From assembly GCA_014607495.2 (NCBI GenBank), contig CP053167.1:10106001-10170000 (forward strand): 64,000 bases of DNA, given 5' to 3'. The notes below the pieces were generated by a model. It was not told the origin of the DNA. It saw only the letters and a list, made by a program, of their open reading frames with translations, and did not search any database. Position numbers and translations under genes: made by a program. Positions 34,922 through 46,446 of the stretch are shown here, one piece after another. The stretch is from Carposina sasakii. Lineage: Eukaryota > Arthropoda > Insecta > Lepidoptera > Carposinidae. Each line of letters begins with the position of its first letter. Position 1 is the first letter of the stretch.

Positions 34922-35050
34922 TACACGGCTATGTTCTAAAATAAGGTAGCCAGAACTACAGGATCGCAAATGAGAATCCTACAGCCACATTAAGCATAGC
35001 GGAGTCAGTAATTGATTAGTGACAAGTTGCTAGCTCATCGCCTGAAAAAA
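34922..35050. mobile_element. Repeat family G fragment between MITE B and MITE C
   Basis: CACGGCTATGTTCTAAAATA, GTAGCCAGAACTACAGGATC and GACAAGTTGCTAGCTCATCG. Confidence 0.45.
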
Positions 35051-35054
35051 CGCC

Positions 35055-35378
35055 TGGACGTCTACTCTGAAGTGACGATAAACGAAGTATCGGCCGAATA
35101 TCGAGGTGTTTCCTACTACGAACTTCCTTCGATCGGATCAGTCGCGCTGTTTTTTCGTTCGGTCCGATCGAACTCTATTTGACAGATGATAGAAAGCTTA
35201 TTAATATTAGTCAATGTGAATTATTCTCTATGGTTCCGAATGAGTTGTGAACTCAGATGAATGAATCCGAAGCAATTTCGTAGTAGGATCAAAGGTTGTC
35301 AGAAGCTTCGATTCGGTCGGGCTTCAGTCGGACCGAAATATTCGAAAGCGGCATTTCTAGAGTAGACCCCCTGACTCT
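35055..35378. mobile_element. MITE family C, inverted relative to the copy at 6415
   Basis: Starts GGACGTCTACTCTGAAGTG and ends GAGTAGACCCC. The interior matches the reverse complement of 6415-6742 almost throughout (for example the CGATCGGATCAGTCGCGC block). Confidence 0.7.
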
Positions 35379-35948
35379 TATGATATGCACGAAAGTAAAT
35401 GCGGCTAGCATGAACGTATAAAGAATAACGGACAGAGTGTTGTGACTACACATAGTGAAGCATTCATAGTAAGCTCGGCAACGATATTCCATGGAGTAGG
35501 GATGTGTATTGACGCATTATTCACTCACACATACAAACCATAGTAAGCTCGGCGCCTACTAGAAAATACGCACACATACCCAACGCGCCGCCATTTCGGT
35601 GCTTCAATCTGTGCAGTGACAGCATTACGTCCGTTGTCCTCTATACGTTCATGGCGGCTAGTGTATTAATAGTACGAGTAAAGCCCTGCATCAACACAGG
35701 ATAAATTTATTGGACTACAAGAAATGTTGCTTCTCGCCAACGTTTTTAGGGCTCGTTCCAATAAAATACTCAACTGGAGTTAAACTTTTTCCAATAGACT
35801 TACAAATAATTTGTAACAAAGTTAAGTATGTTCGATAAGAAACTTATTCCGTGCTTTGAAAGTTAGGATTATTTAGTTAAATGGATTAGATTTGGAATTA
35901 AGAAGACTTAATTTTATTATTGTTTCTAGTATTAAATATGTTTACATC

Positions 35949-36213
35949 GTCATCATCATCAGCCTACTGCAGTCCACTGCTGAATGTATACCTCCCCCAG
36001 GGCACGCCACAAGACTGCCATGGGAGGTATTTGCCCATAGTCACCACGCTGGGCGGGCGGGATTGTGACCGCAGTTTGCATTTTGGACTATGTTGCCTTT
36101 ACGGGAGGCACTGCTGCCCACCTCCCGGAAACCCTTAATCGCCTCGTACGATACCTACGGGCAGACATGGGGTGGTATGAATTCTACTCTGCCGGCACCA
36201 CACGGCCAATGTT
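35949..36213 (-). mobile_element. Family R repeat, near full length, minus strand
   Basis: Runs from the CATCATCATCAGCCTACTGC tail to CTACTCTGCCGGCACCACAC, which defines the 5' limit of the family (about 265 bp). Confidence 0.7.
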
Positions 36214-36479
36214 TACATATTAGTAGAAAATTATATACCCATATTTGGATACCTTACTTGTAATGAATTCATTTCGATTACAAAAATGAAGTGTCAAGCC
36301 AGAAGTAAATACTGAATCGATTACAACCCATTGATGCTCTCCACATTTTTGTCTGACGTTAACACATGGGTGATATAACTGTGTGAAGAGTACGCGATTA
36401 AGTCAGCTTCAGGAAGGTCAGTCGGAATCATTGCGAGCAGCCCCGTTAATCGGGATAAGTCTGACGAGTACCATTGCAA

Positions 36480-36612
36480 AGTCGCGATACAAATAACACT
36501 GCGGTCATCAACCAGCCTGCCAAGCTTGGTGACTATGGACAAAAACACCCCTATGGCAATAGTCTGTGGCGTGCCTTGGGGGAGGCCTATGTCCAGCAGT
36601 GGTATGCAATAA
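36480..36612 (+). mobile_element. Family R repeat, 5'-truncated, plus strand
   Basis: In one frame it reads LWRALGEAYVQQW, the clearest link of this family to an RTE-type reverse transcriptase C-terminus. Confidence 0.65.
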
Positions 36613-37322
36613 AGCCTAATGTGTACCTACCGAATGAAGTGTATTTGCAAATATCTGATCTTTGCCTACCTCTCCGGGAAAGAGGCACAGGTTTAGCCTA
36701 TATATGTACATACATACATGCATACATATTATAATCACGCCTTTATCCCTTACGGAGTAGGCTGAGCATCGTGCATCGATCCAAGGTAGCTTGTTTGCCG
36801 ATAGAACCACATAGTATGGTGCGCAAGCTTCTGTCGTCTTTAGCAATTTTTAGGGTATAGTTGAGACGCATGTGAAACAACTGTACAAGTTCGTATATAT
36901 ATGTATTTTGCAAAAATATGTGATCAAACTATACGACTTCAGAATATTCGACAATAAATTAATATTCAGAATCGTAAAGTTGTATTTCGTATAAAATAAA
37001 TTAAACCACGGGCTTTTAAATAAATTCATGCAATTTTCACGTGACATCTGTGTCGTGTAAAATTTTACATGTTTCCGTGAAACTCTGTCTCACGGTCGGT
37101 TTAATATGCTGAATGAGATGGCGCTGTATACGTCATTTAATTTTGCTATAAACCTCAATCAAAATACCGTGGAAATCGGTTCGTGCGTTCTGGAGTTATA
37201 TCAGGAAGGAAAACCCGACTTATTTTTATATAGTACTTATTTGTTCTGTATGGTGTCTATAATCTCGTTTTAACTAACACCTCCACAAGTGCACTTATTC
37301 TATAATCTTCAGGCCTATTGCG
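36603..37322. repeat. First, longer copy of a tandem duplication
   Basis: Starts AATAAAGCCTAATGTGTACC and ends ATTCTATAATCTTCAGG with TTGCGCG. It includes a family-W left part (36729-36890) and a CTGTCTCACGGTCGGTTTAA segment. Confidence 0.65.
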
Positions 37323-37324
37323 CG

Positions 37325-37670
37325 AATAAAGCCTAATGTGTACCTACCGAATGGTAAAATATCTGTTTATTAAAGAGGCGCAGGTTTAGCCTATATATGA
37401 TGATACATATTATAATCACGCCTTTACACAACTGAAAATTTTCCACTTCTGAGCAATTTTTAGCAGGTATACAATTTCGACTTCAGAATATTCTGACTTT
37501 TTAATAATTTTTTTTGGACCAAAAGTGTAAACTCTGTCTCACGGTCGGTTTAATATGCTGAATGATACGCCATTTAATTTTGCAATTAAAATACATATCT
37601 GTACTTCTATAATCTCGTTTTAACTAACACCTCCACAAGTGCACTTATTCTATAATCTCCATTTGCGCGA
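37325..37670. repeat. Second copy of the duplication, half the length through many internal deletions
   Basis: Keeps the same landmarks in the same order (AATAAAGCCTAATGTGTACC, GCGCAGGTTTAGCCTATATA, CGACTTCAGAATATTC, CTGTCTCACGGTCGGTTTAA, CTCCACAAGTGCACTTATTC), but the sequence between them is repeatedly missing. Confidence 0.65.
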
Positions 37671-37689
37671 CGGTAAGTTTAGAGAAGTT

Positions 37690-38262
37690 TATTACAACAC
37701 AACTGAAAATTTTCGCAGGACAATTCCGAAATATTCAAGATTTCATCGTGTATTATTTAAATACTTACTATATTTTTAAAAAAATTGCGTTCACATAAAT
37801 TCAAATAACTGATCAACTCTAATGGGGAGTCACAAGTAGGTAATTTAAAAAAAAATTATAATTAGTAAGCTCATTTTGCGAGTCACAGGATTGCCCAATA
37901 CACTGGAAGAAAAATGTTGCGGATAATCAAAATAAAAATGCATTTCCCACAAGTAAAAACCTTGTCTTATGGCAATACAATACTTCAATACCCAATACAG
38001 TACTTGTTCAGCATTTCAGTATTTGCTGTCACTAACACCATCATCTTCCTGCCCTGTTCCCATTTATTTGGGGTCGGCGCAATATGTTATTTTCTTCCAT
38101 TTATCCGTCATTTCATTGCTCACTCCCAGTACACGCATATCCTCCCTCACACAGTCCATCCAACATTTCTTTGGTTTACCTCGTGCTTTATATCCATCCA
38201 CATTCATGCACAACGCTCTCTGTAAAATTTGCTGTCACTAACGCTCTATATAAATCGTAAAG
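37690..38262. mobile_element. Degenerate MITE family B interrupted by a LINE fragment
   Basis: Internal family-B phrases (TTTTCGCAGGACAATTCCGA, CTGATCAACTCTAATGG, CAGCATTTCAGTATTTGCTG) are present. The end GCTGTCACTAAC appears twice, at about 38021 and 38230, on either side of a LINE-like fragment. This looks like an insertion with duplication of the target sequence. Confidence 0.6.
38034..38228 (-). mobile_element. LINE 3' fragment, family U
   Basis: Contains ATTTATTTGGGGTCGGCGCA, ACTCCCAGTACACGCATATC and a TCACACAGTCCATCC stretch. In reverse these resemble the C-terminal tail of non-LTR reverse transcriptases (GRPKK...DC...DM pattern). Related pieces lie at 28078 and 61096. Confidence 0.5.
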
Positions 38263-39382
38263 GTGATTGTTCACTTCAAATATGTTTTTCCTGCTCAAGA
38301 GTATTTCACTTGTCACTTAAGCAATTATAAAACGTCACATTTAGACTGCAGATTACGCAACATTACACTAGATATAAATTCTAACGCATAACGCCAGTTC
38401 CAGACATATTCCACATATCCTTTGTTAGCCCGTCTTTTAGTCGATAATACAATGGGTGAAGGTTCAAAGTGGCTTGCGGCGCATGCACACGGATATGGAC
38501 AAAAATTGGCAGAGCGCCATCTAGTGGGCTATTCCGGGTGTTGACCCCTTTCTTTATTAATGGGACGTTTACACTGGTTCTCTGTCGTGACTATGTTTGG
38601 CTGTAATTGCATTTTGCTGATAAAAATCGGATTTTTGTGCAGTTTATCCTAACTGAGCTATCATTATATGAATCAAATTGCTGTTCCTTAGGTTAAAATT
38701 TTATTTAATCAGAGTACAGCTACAAAATAATTAAAGATAAGGACAGAAGTAATTTTACATAAAGATTACAATATAGATAGATCATCCAGTATCATAATTT
38801 GTACACACAACATATCAATTTGTTTGGACTCCGATCCTGGTCCTCCGATTATGTTCATTATCTTTAAAATTTCGAACACGATTGCAATTTTTTTCAACTT
38901 GCAATATGCGGAGGTCCATGGTGAATTTCGAGTTTGGACTCTGTACTTAGGTTAATAATAATTAATATTTTTTTGTGTAGCAGTTGAAAACCAGCAAGCA
39001 AAGCTGCTAAAAACATATAACATCTAGACAAGTCTATGGACATAAATCAATATTGTATTAAGCTTGCAAAAGCTTTGCAACTTTGATGTTCAAGCGTGAA
39101 GTCCCCTTTAGTCTATCCCATAAACAATATGTCCATTATAGTAGGAGACAATAAGAATTAATCCTTCAGAATTTCAGGACATTTCAGGAATTCAGGTCAA
39201 AATGTTAATAGATTGTCAGTTTGTTAAAGCTTCTTGGTATCAAAATTGTTGTGAAACTAGTTAATTTTACTGGTTTTAGAAAGTTTATTTTTAGAATTCT
39301 GAAATCTTTAATTAATTTTACAACTATTGTAGATGGATATTAAAACGTATGCAGAATTATAAACATGGTATTAATAGATTTA
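38263..39382. other. Unique noncoding
   Basis: No gene or repeat recognised. A GC-richer piece lies at 38450-38620 (GGCTTGCGGCGCATGCACAC). Confidence 0.35.
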
Positions 39383-39655
39383 GGAAATGGAAAAAATTCT
39401 TCACCCGAGTGGGAATCGAACCCACGACCACTGCAAACCGTGCCAGCCGCTATAACCAATAAGCCACCGGGTCAATTACTCGGATGACGAATTTTACCAT
39501 CTATTTTCTAAATTACATATTGGCAACGTTATTCTTCATCCCGATAGCTATACACTAGCCAAATCTCGGCAAACAAAGCTGAATCCCTCAGCACAATGTT
39601 TAAAGATGAAACGATCAACCATATCCTAACGGATTATATTAATGGAATTATATTA
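39383..39655 (-). mobile_element. tRNA-related repeat, family T, minus strand
   Basis: Core at 39401-39473 with altered central bases (TGGCACGGTTTGCAGTGG on the minus strand) but the same B box. The upstream conserved block to 39655 matches the other copies. Confidence 0.72.
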
Positions 39656-39837
39656 ATTTAGGAATTGTAAACAGATAAATCTAAAGTATGTAGCTAAACT
39701 AGATGTAGGTAAGAGAAACTATAGAGAAACATTCACATGAGTTTTACATACATAGTTAGAAAATAATACGAATCAATCATATAACAAATATACCTACTCG
39801 CTACAGATATTCAGATTTGCAATACAAACACGTACAT

Positions 39838-39950
39838 AAGGTAGCCATAACTGCAGGGTTACGAAGGAGATCCTTCTAGCCACGTTTAGCGAGGCCAGAT
39901 GTTACTGATCAACATGTCGCTAGCTCATTGCCTGAGGGAAAGAGTAAGTG
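39838..39950. mobile_element. Repeat family G fragment
   Basis: GGTAGCCATAACTGCAGGGT, CTAGCCACGTTTAGCG and CATGTCGCTAGCTCATTGCC. Confidence 0.4.
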
Positions 39951-40012
39951 ATGACTGGGGGCTCCTGACTTACTTACAAAACATCAGATTCTTTATAGTA
40001 GATACATACATA

Positions 40013-40100
40013 CATAATAATCACGCCTCTTTCCCGGAGGGGTAGGCAGAGATCACGGATCTCCATTTGCTACGATCCTGACACACCTCTTTCGCTTCAT
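40013..40100 (-). mobile_element. LINE 3' end, family V, truncated
   Basis: Matches family V up to CACCTCTTTCGCTTCAT, where it stops abruptly at the LTR-like region. Confidence 0.6.
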
Positions 40101-40116
40101 TCTTTATTGTATATAT

Positions 40117-40560
40117 TTGTCGGAGATCAAGATGTCATATCCTACAGTCGGATCTCCAACGCCATCTATTTTCAATCGTTGAAGTTAGAAACGTCAAGTC
40201 GACAGCTGTCACTTGGGTAAAGACAAGACAGAGTACTGAGAGGGCGCCACTGTAGATTTACAACGACCACCGGGTCGTTTGAATTGAGCCGGAGGGTATT
40301 CTGTGCTTGCTTGTTGCGCCTGTCGAGCGAAGCACGGGTGCTAATCAGCCTCTGTCTTGTACTTACCACGTTTCTACGTTATCCGCTAGAATCCTAGTAA
40401 TCTTGTGCGTAAATACAGTGAAAGTGTTTGTGATTCCTAATTAAGCTTGTTTACTACACGCCGCATTCTTTATTTCGGATTTTGGAAGATGTCGGACACA
40501 CCTAACGGCACGCCACTCGATCCATCTACGTCATATTATTTATTGTCGTTCCTTTTAATG
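40117..40560 (+). mobile_element. Possible LTR-retroelement 5' end remnant
   Basis: A block starts TGTCGGAGATCAAG right where a LINE fragment breaks off. It has the GC-rich look of an LTR and reaches GGAAGATGTCGGACACACC, where a short frame (MSDTPNGTPLDPST) opens and soon ends. No second LTR or pol sequence is present. It could also be a host promoter and exon. Confidence 0.25.
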
Positions 40561-41849
40561 TATGTATGAAGGGTTCCTTTAAGTTTTCTAAAATTAATAA
40601 ATAAATAAAAACACAAATGCATTGAATTCCATATCCTATATTCACGAAAAACCTAAATAATGCTGAAATTAGATGTATTATTAAAGTCGCCAACACAAAA
40701 TAAACAATACGCGCCGGTCACAGAATACAGAATCGTATAAAACTGATTCTTGACGAATGGGAACGTAAAAACGAGGTCTAAACTTTTCTCCCATTTCGAC
40801 CGGCACGTGACTTGAGTGGGAGTCGCCTAGTAACTAGTTACGCACAAAGTTACATAGACGTGGTACAGACCATAGACTTATCCACGTATTTCTTCTTGAG
40901 GGCCCTCGGGCGAGTACCCGTATTTAATTTATTTACTTTGTTTTCAATATGTTATTTTTTTATTAAAAAGTAAATTCCCATTTATTTTCGATGTTTCATT
41001 CTTGAATTTGATAAAAAATAGTATTTTTTGTACTTTTTTCATATTCTTTTTTTTGGTTCAGTGTTTTTGAAGCGGCCTCTACCTTTTTTATATTCAGGCA
41101 GATCTAGTACTATTTGTACCACATGGTCTTCGCTTCTTCTTTTCAAACTACTCTTATAGCATATTGTTCATCATAATATAAATAAGCGTACCTATTCGAG
41201 CTATCCTATCCTAAATACGATGAATTCTTCTTTATTGTAATTTTCGACGACAAAAAAACACATCAACATAGTTAGTGTGGGCGTTAGGCGGGCACGTGAT
41301 CGTTTTATTCGTATTAACCTATCTATCTTTTGTATATCTCTATGGTGCCTACACAATGGCGACTGGATTGCTACATAATAACTTCTTGGCTTATTCAAAC
41401 TGATTGAGCTTTTTACTCCGATTGGCTCAAGATTGGAACTTAATCATTTTGAGTAAATAAACACGAAGTGGTCTTTGATTATTCGAAGAAATCTATGAAT
41501 AGGTATTGATTTTATACAGACTAAAAGTTGATGTACATTTTTTTTTAAATTTTGACAAACAAGCTATAAATGTCCATTTATAAAAGGTATAACAGAAGGG
41601 GTATCTTCAGCAAAATGCTATGAAAATACGAGTAGATGGTAAAAATTTCTGAATTCTAATTAGCTTTTCTGATTAGCTCTCTAAATATCTCATATTAAAT
41701 TCAGTAAACACGTCCCGTAGCCCCACGCAAGCGGATATGTAATCGACAGGCCTGTGTTCACCCGAGGTTCTTGGCATGACGAGCCAATGCATACTTTGGT
41801 ATTGGAATTAAACAAATAGTACTAGAGATAGTTCCAATATGTACCTATA
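40561..41849. other. Unique AT-rich noncoding
   Basis: Nothing recognised beyond short frames. Confidence 0.35.
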
Positions 41850-42232
41850 CAGGATGATTTTTAGTCGTCAACGTTCCCGAAAACTACGGAATCTCCTCAT
41901 CATCACGATAATTTTTCTCAATGGAAGCATACCTGGGAAGTGTCTAGTTCCCAAGATATTAGGGTCCAAAGTTGAGTAAATAGACTGCGTTTTTCTGCAT
42001 AAATGCACATAGACGTTCGTAGCATGATGTTTTCACAAGAAATAATAATAATCTGTCTGTGAAGAAACTAGCATAAACACTGGACACTATAAATTTCTCG
42101 CAATCAAGTAATTAAAAAAAAAAAATTAAAATAAATTTACATCATTTCCCAGCATTTTTTGGCATTAACGTACTTTATTTGATGTATAGAGTACGTACCC
42201 TTCGTTAAGGGTGGCCACGAAAAAACACCCAG
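41850..42232. mobile_element. MITE family A, full length
   Basis: TA, CAGGATGATTTTTAGTCGTC, to CACGAAAAAACACCCAG, TA. A family-F repeat follows within 60 bp, the same neighbour arrangement as at 63318-63800. Confidence 0.82.
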
Positions 42233-42289
42233 TATATGTATTCCCTTGTTTATTTAGTCCTGCCAAAGGGCGAAGTTGATAATATCTTA

Positions 42290-42530
42290 CATACTCACGC
42301 CCATTATCCCCCAAAGAGGTTGCGCAGAAGTGTGCAAATTATTACACACCCAATTTTCACCAGTTAACCTATTAAGTCCCACGTGGTAAGGGGTGAGCCT
42401 ACCCCCGCTTTTCGGGCACAAATACAACAATCTAGCGATCGGTACTTAACGAATCCAATGGAAAATGTTTTCGTGTCATTCTGAATAGGTATTCTAAGTT
42501 ATTAAGCGTCAGAGCCTCGTCCGTTAAATA
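42290..42530. mobile_element. Repeat family F
   Basis: TACTCACGCCCATTATCCCC, TTAAGTCCCACGTGGTAAGG, GCTTTTCGGGCACAAATACA, to GCGTCAGAGCCTCGTCCG. Probably a SINE-like repeat. An inverted copy lies at 48948. Confidence 0.55.
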
Positions 42531-42663
42531 GCAGAGTGCACCACGGACAGGTGAGGTTGACTTTTGGTTCTAAGGTATTAGTCGTCTATATAAGTGGTTA
42601 TACCCCTCATATCTAACATCAAATGCAAAAATAAGAGGAAAAAGCCAGGCCTACTTTTCTACT

Positions 42664-42983
42664 TCTTGACTAAGATAAATTTATAAAAACACTTCTCCAT
42701 TAATATAATCCGTTAGGATATGGTTGATCGTTTCATCTTTAAACATTGTGCTGAGGGATTCAGCTTTGTTTGCCGAGATTTGGCTAGTGTATAGCTATCG
42801 GGATGAAAAATAACGTTGCCAATATGTAATTTAGAAAAGAGATGGTAAAATTCGTCATCCGAGTAATTGACCCGGTGGCTTAGTGGTTAGAGCACTGACA
42901 CGCGGAATGCAGGGGTCGTGGGTTCGATTCCCACCCGGGTGAGGAGTTTTTTCCATTTCTTTATTAATAATTTTATAATACTA
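42664..42983 (+). mobile_element. tRNA-related repeat, family T
   Basis: Single unit with its core at 42869-42942 (GGCTTAGTGGTTAGAGC and GGTTCGATTCCC). Closer to a normal D arm than the tandem pair at 28.5-29.1 kb. Confidence 0.75.
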
Positions 42984-44975
42984 TTATCCTGTCAAACATA
43001 TTCCTGAATTATTTTAATATCCCTCGTCAATGCGACGACGCCCTTCGCTTGTCAAAAGCATGACCCAACATCACGGGTGGAATTCGACAAAGATAAAAGA
43101 TTACGTGTACCTTGGTACTTTAGTTAATTGTTTGAGACTGACCTTGCCGACATGTAATTTTCATGACTTGACATGCTAAATAACGCCATTCTAGCAAATC
43201 AAAGCTTAAAGGTTTTTGCAATATCACGGTAAATAACATCTAATGTATCTAGCAGCCTAAAACACGGAAGCCTAGTATTTTGACACATAATTTTCGAGCT
43301 TACCCGAGCTGTGGGCAAACCTAATAAAGTTCTAATTCTGTTACGTATGCCCCCCATAACTTTGCCCTAGTTTCAAGCAAATATGAGGGATTATAATTTG
43401 CCCACACATTTGAGCCAATGCTGTTTGGCCAACATAAATGGTATTGCTTCGGCCAAATATTGAATGGAGATGTTGACAAAGCTATTTGGCCGAATCGGTG
43501 TTAGATGTTCCAATTGATATGGTCAATCAAATATTAGAGGTCTATTCTAGCAGTTTGTCTTTTGTGAAAGCTTAATTTGCATATTGTTTAATAAACTTTA
43601 TTGTAAGTACACGGAAAACACAAAAGAAATTATAGTAGCAAAGATAGAGATTTTTTCCAGCTAACCACATGTGCGCAAATCATAAAAAACGCAAGGTAAA
43701 TAACGCAATGTAACTGAATATGTACATATTGTTTTTTATAAATAGAACAGAAAGTACGATTACACAGAACCAATTAAGAGAGGTAGTGGTTTCTCAACTT
43801 GTTCTTGAAGGTGCCAATTATTGTTTTTGTTTTTTGACAGCATGTACCTAGTCATTGAGTTATTGTAAAAAGCGAGTGGCTGTTTTCGTCATGCCCCTCT
43901 TGAAAATCAAGACCTCTTAAAAATTACATAATCACACCTTTATCCCTTACGGGGTAGGCAGAGCACCAAAGGCCGATAGAACCACATGGTGCCACTTCTG
44001 ACCAATTTTGAGGGTAAAGTTGAGATGTACAAGTTCGGTTAGTAGTGACTTAAAAATTATTAGAAACATATTTATATATAACATTGTATTCACCAGTTTT
44101 TTTTTTGGGAAATAACGCCAAAAAGACGCGTTTCGATTTAATCGATAAACTAAGAATTTACATAATTGACAAATTTAACTTACCAACAATATTTAATATC
44201 TCTGATATTTGAAGCATCTACTACCCCATTAAATCTGCCTATTTACTACCTATTAATAGTAGATTTATGTAGATAAGTATCGAGTTATAGATAGGAGCAT
44301 AGGTTATTGTTCCCTTAGGCTTGATATCGAATATCTGACACAATTTATGTGTCTGGTCGGAATTTGTGTAGCAATATTCAGCTTATTACCAAGATACAAT
44401 AGTAATTTAAATTTTTGTTTTGTTTCCAAAGATCTTTATTAATCATAAACATAAACATTTAAAAAGAACACTTACAATCTAACAATCATTGAAGTAGAAG
44501 TAAGAACAGTTAAGCTTACCCAGTTACAGGCTGAGAACACCTTTTTTAACCATATAAAACATTTTTTTATTTTTATTGCTCACTATTTAAAACTTATATT
44601 ACACATATTAGAAAAACCAATTATTACACATAAGAGTGAACTTTGTACAGTTACACTTTTTTTGCAGCACTGTTACAATTAGCACAACTACCTACCTAAT
44701 ACACTGTACTGTATATGTAGTAATTTAAATTAAGATTAAGTATTTGATTACTATTTATTAATTACAGTGATAGTTATAGCGACTAGAACGAAATCTGTTA
44801 ACGAGCATTTTAACGGCTTTCTGACTAAAGTTCGGACTCGAAGTGCGAAGGATTTTGTACAGTAACCTGACACTTTTTTAACTCTTTCTTTCACTCGCAA
44901 CTAGATCGGTATTTTTTGCATTTAAAAACATTTAATATAATTTAAGGATAGGACAAGTTATTCTGATGTATGAAT
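42984..44975. other. Noncoding apart from the family W fragment
   Basis: GCCAAATATTG / TTTGGCCGAA phrases near 43440-43490 form weak inverted pairs. No gene was seen. Confidence 0.3.
43927..44043. mobile_element. Family W, left part
   Basis: ATAATCACACCTTTATCCCT to GTACAAGTTCGGTTAGTAG. Confidence 0.5.
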
Positions 44976-45242
44976 ATCATCATCATCATCATCATCAGCC
45001 TATTGCAGTCCACTGCTGGACGTAGGCCTCCCCCAGGGCACGCCACAAGACTGCCATGGGGGTATTTGCCCATAGTCACCACGCTGGGCAGGCGGGTTGG
45101 TGACCGCAGTTTGTATTTTGGACTTTATGTTGTCAACACGGGAGGCGCTGCTCCCCACCTCTCGGATACCCTTAATCGCCTCGTTCGATACCCACGGGCC
45201 GACATGGGGTGGTACAAATTCTACTCTGGCGGCACCACGCGG
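44976..45242 (-). mobile_element. Family R repeat, near full length, minus strand
   Basis: ATCATCATCATCATCATCAG tail, then the family sequence to CTCTGGCGGCACCACGCGG. Followed directly by a family-G tail (GACATGCACGGAACGAGATG). Confidence 0.68.
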
Positions 45243-45409
45243 CAGTTCCTACGTCGACTCTTACGACATGCACGGAACGAGATGCAGCTGATGTATTAAC
45301 ACAGGATTTATATTTTGCACGTTTGTAATAATAAAATTATGAGCCGGATCAATTAGGAGGGAGAGGCTTTATTATAGTATTAGCAGGATTATTAGAGCCT
45401 AAGATATAT

Positions 45410-45760
45410 AATATAAGATAAGAAATCTAATATGTCAGAAGTCTTTATTACCGAAGCGAAGATTAATCTCATTTGAGATTAAACTTTCCGCCACGTCAAT
45501 GTCAATAACCTTATTGACCTTTGCCGAAATAGAGAATTTCTCGTTCCAATGTAACGAGTCTGATTGGTCCCGAAATTAGCGGTCAGTGGAATTAATTGGA
45601 CACCCGAATCACGTACGTTTCCTATTGGCCGAAGAAAGAAACTCTTGGCGGTAATTGGTTGCTTTTATTATTGCGCGTTTGGTTAATTGAATGTGGAGTT
45701 TGAGACTTTATCATAAAATTAGCTCGTATGTCAATATTTAAATTAAGGAGCTCCTTCAAA
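45410..45760. promoter_or_regulatory. Possible conserved noncoding block
   Basis: Repeat-free, with many ATTGG and TAATTG/TTAATTG motifs (CTGATTGGTCCCGAAATTAG, GGTAATTGGTTGC, TTGGTTAATTGAATG) and palindromic pieces such as AATCTCATTTGAGATT. It could be an enhancer. Composition and motif density are the only evidence. Confidence 0.2.
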
Positions 45761-46446
45761 AAGCATGAAATAAAAAAATAAATTTAAAATTAAAAAAAAA
45801 CCCCGACCCAAAAAAAGTAAGGTTTAAAATGCTAAATCCTATAAAAAGCAAAAAATAACTTTTAACACTACATAAGTACCAACTAAAGCATGTCAGACTA
45901 TCTACTCGGTACTTTGTGCCACCTTTATGTCGGAGGCTAATTTTGAACTGCAAACGGTTATCTTGGCCTGCTGATATCTCAGAAATACTTAATTTTATGG
46001 TAACAAGTTTTTTTGGTAGCGGCGTGGTGGGGACCCCGCCGCTTCGAGTGCGATGTGCAAGTTGCAACGCGTGAGCTAGATCCGCAGTGTATAAAACGAT
46101 AATAATACGTTTACGAGAGAAAATTTTTGAACTGTATGAAATCCGGACTTTTGATTTTTTCATCTGGTAACCCTATATGCAGCAGATGTATTCTCGTGAT
46201 ACCCCGTGTCAGCACAGGATCTATCGCTATAAAATAATGGAAATAGGTACGCAGTTACTTTTTATGTATAACCAAAACTATTTATGCCAATAAATAAACC
46301 AATTTAATATTGGTTTAAATTTAAAAGGTCAATTCCAATTAACGGTTGCCCTGGGGATACCAAATTAATTAGTTAATTGACTTACGTAGTGAATTCGACA
46401 GAGTAGACGATCATTTCGGTGTTGCGGTTGTGGGTAACCATGTATA

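Noticed and set aside
45756..46163. 135-residue minus-strand protein
   Set aside because: AT-rich with Phe/Lys runs and no domain. The C-terminal part is low-complexity A/T sequence.
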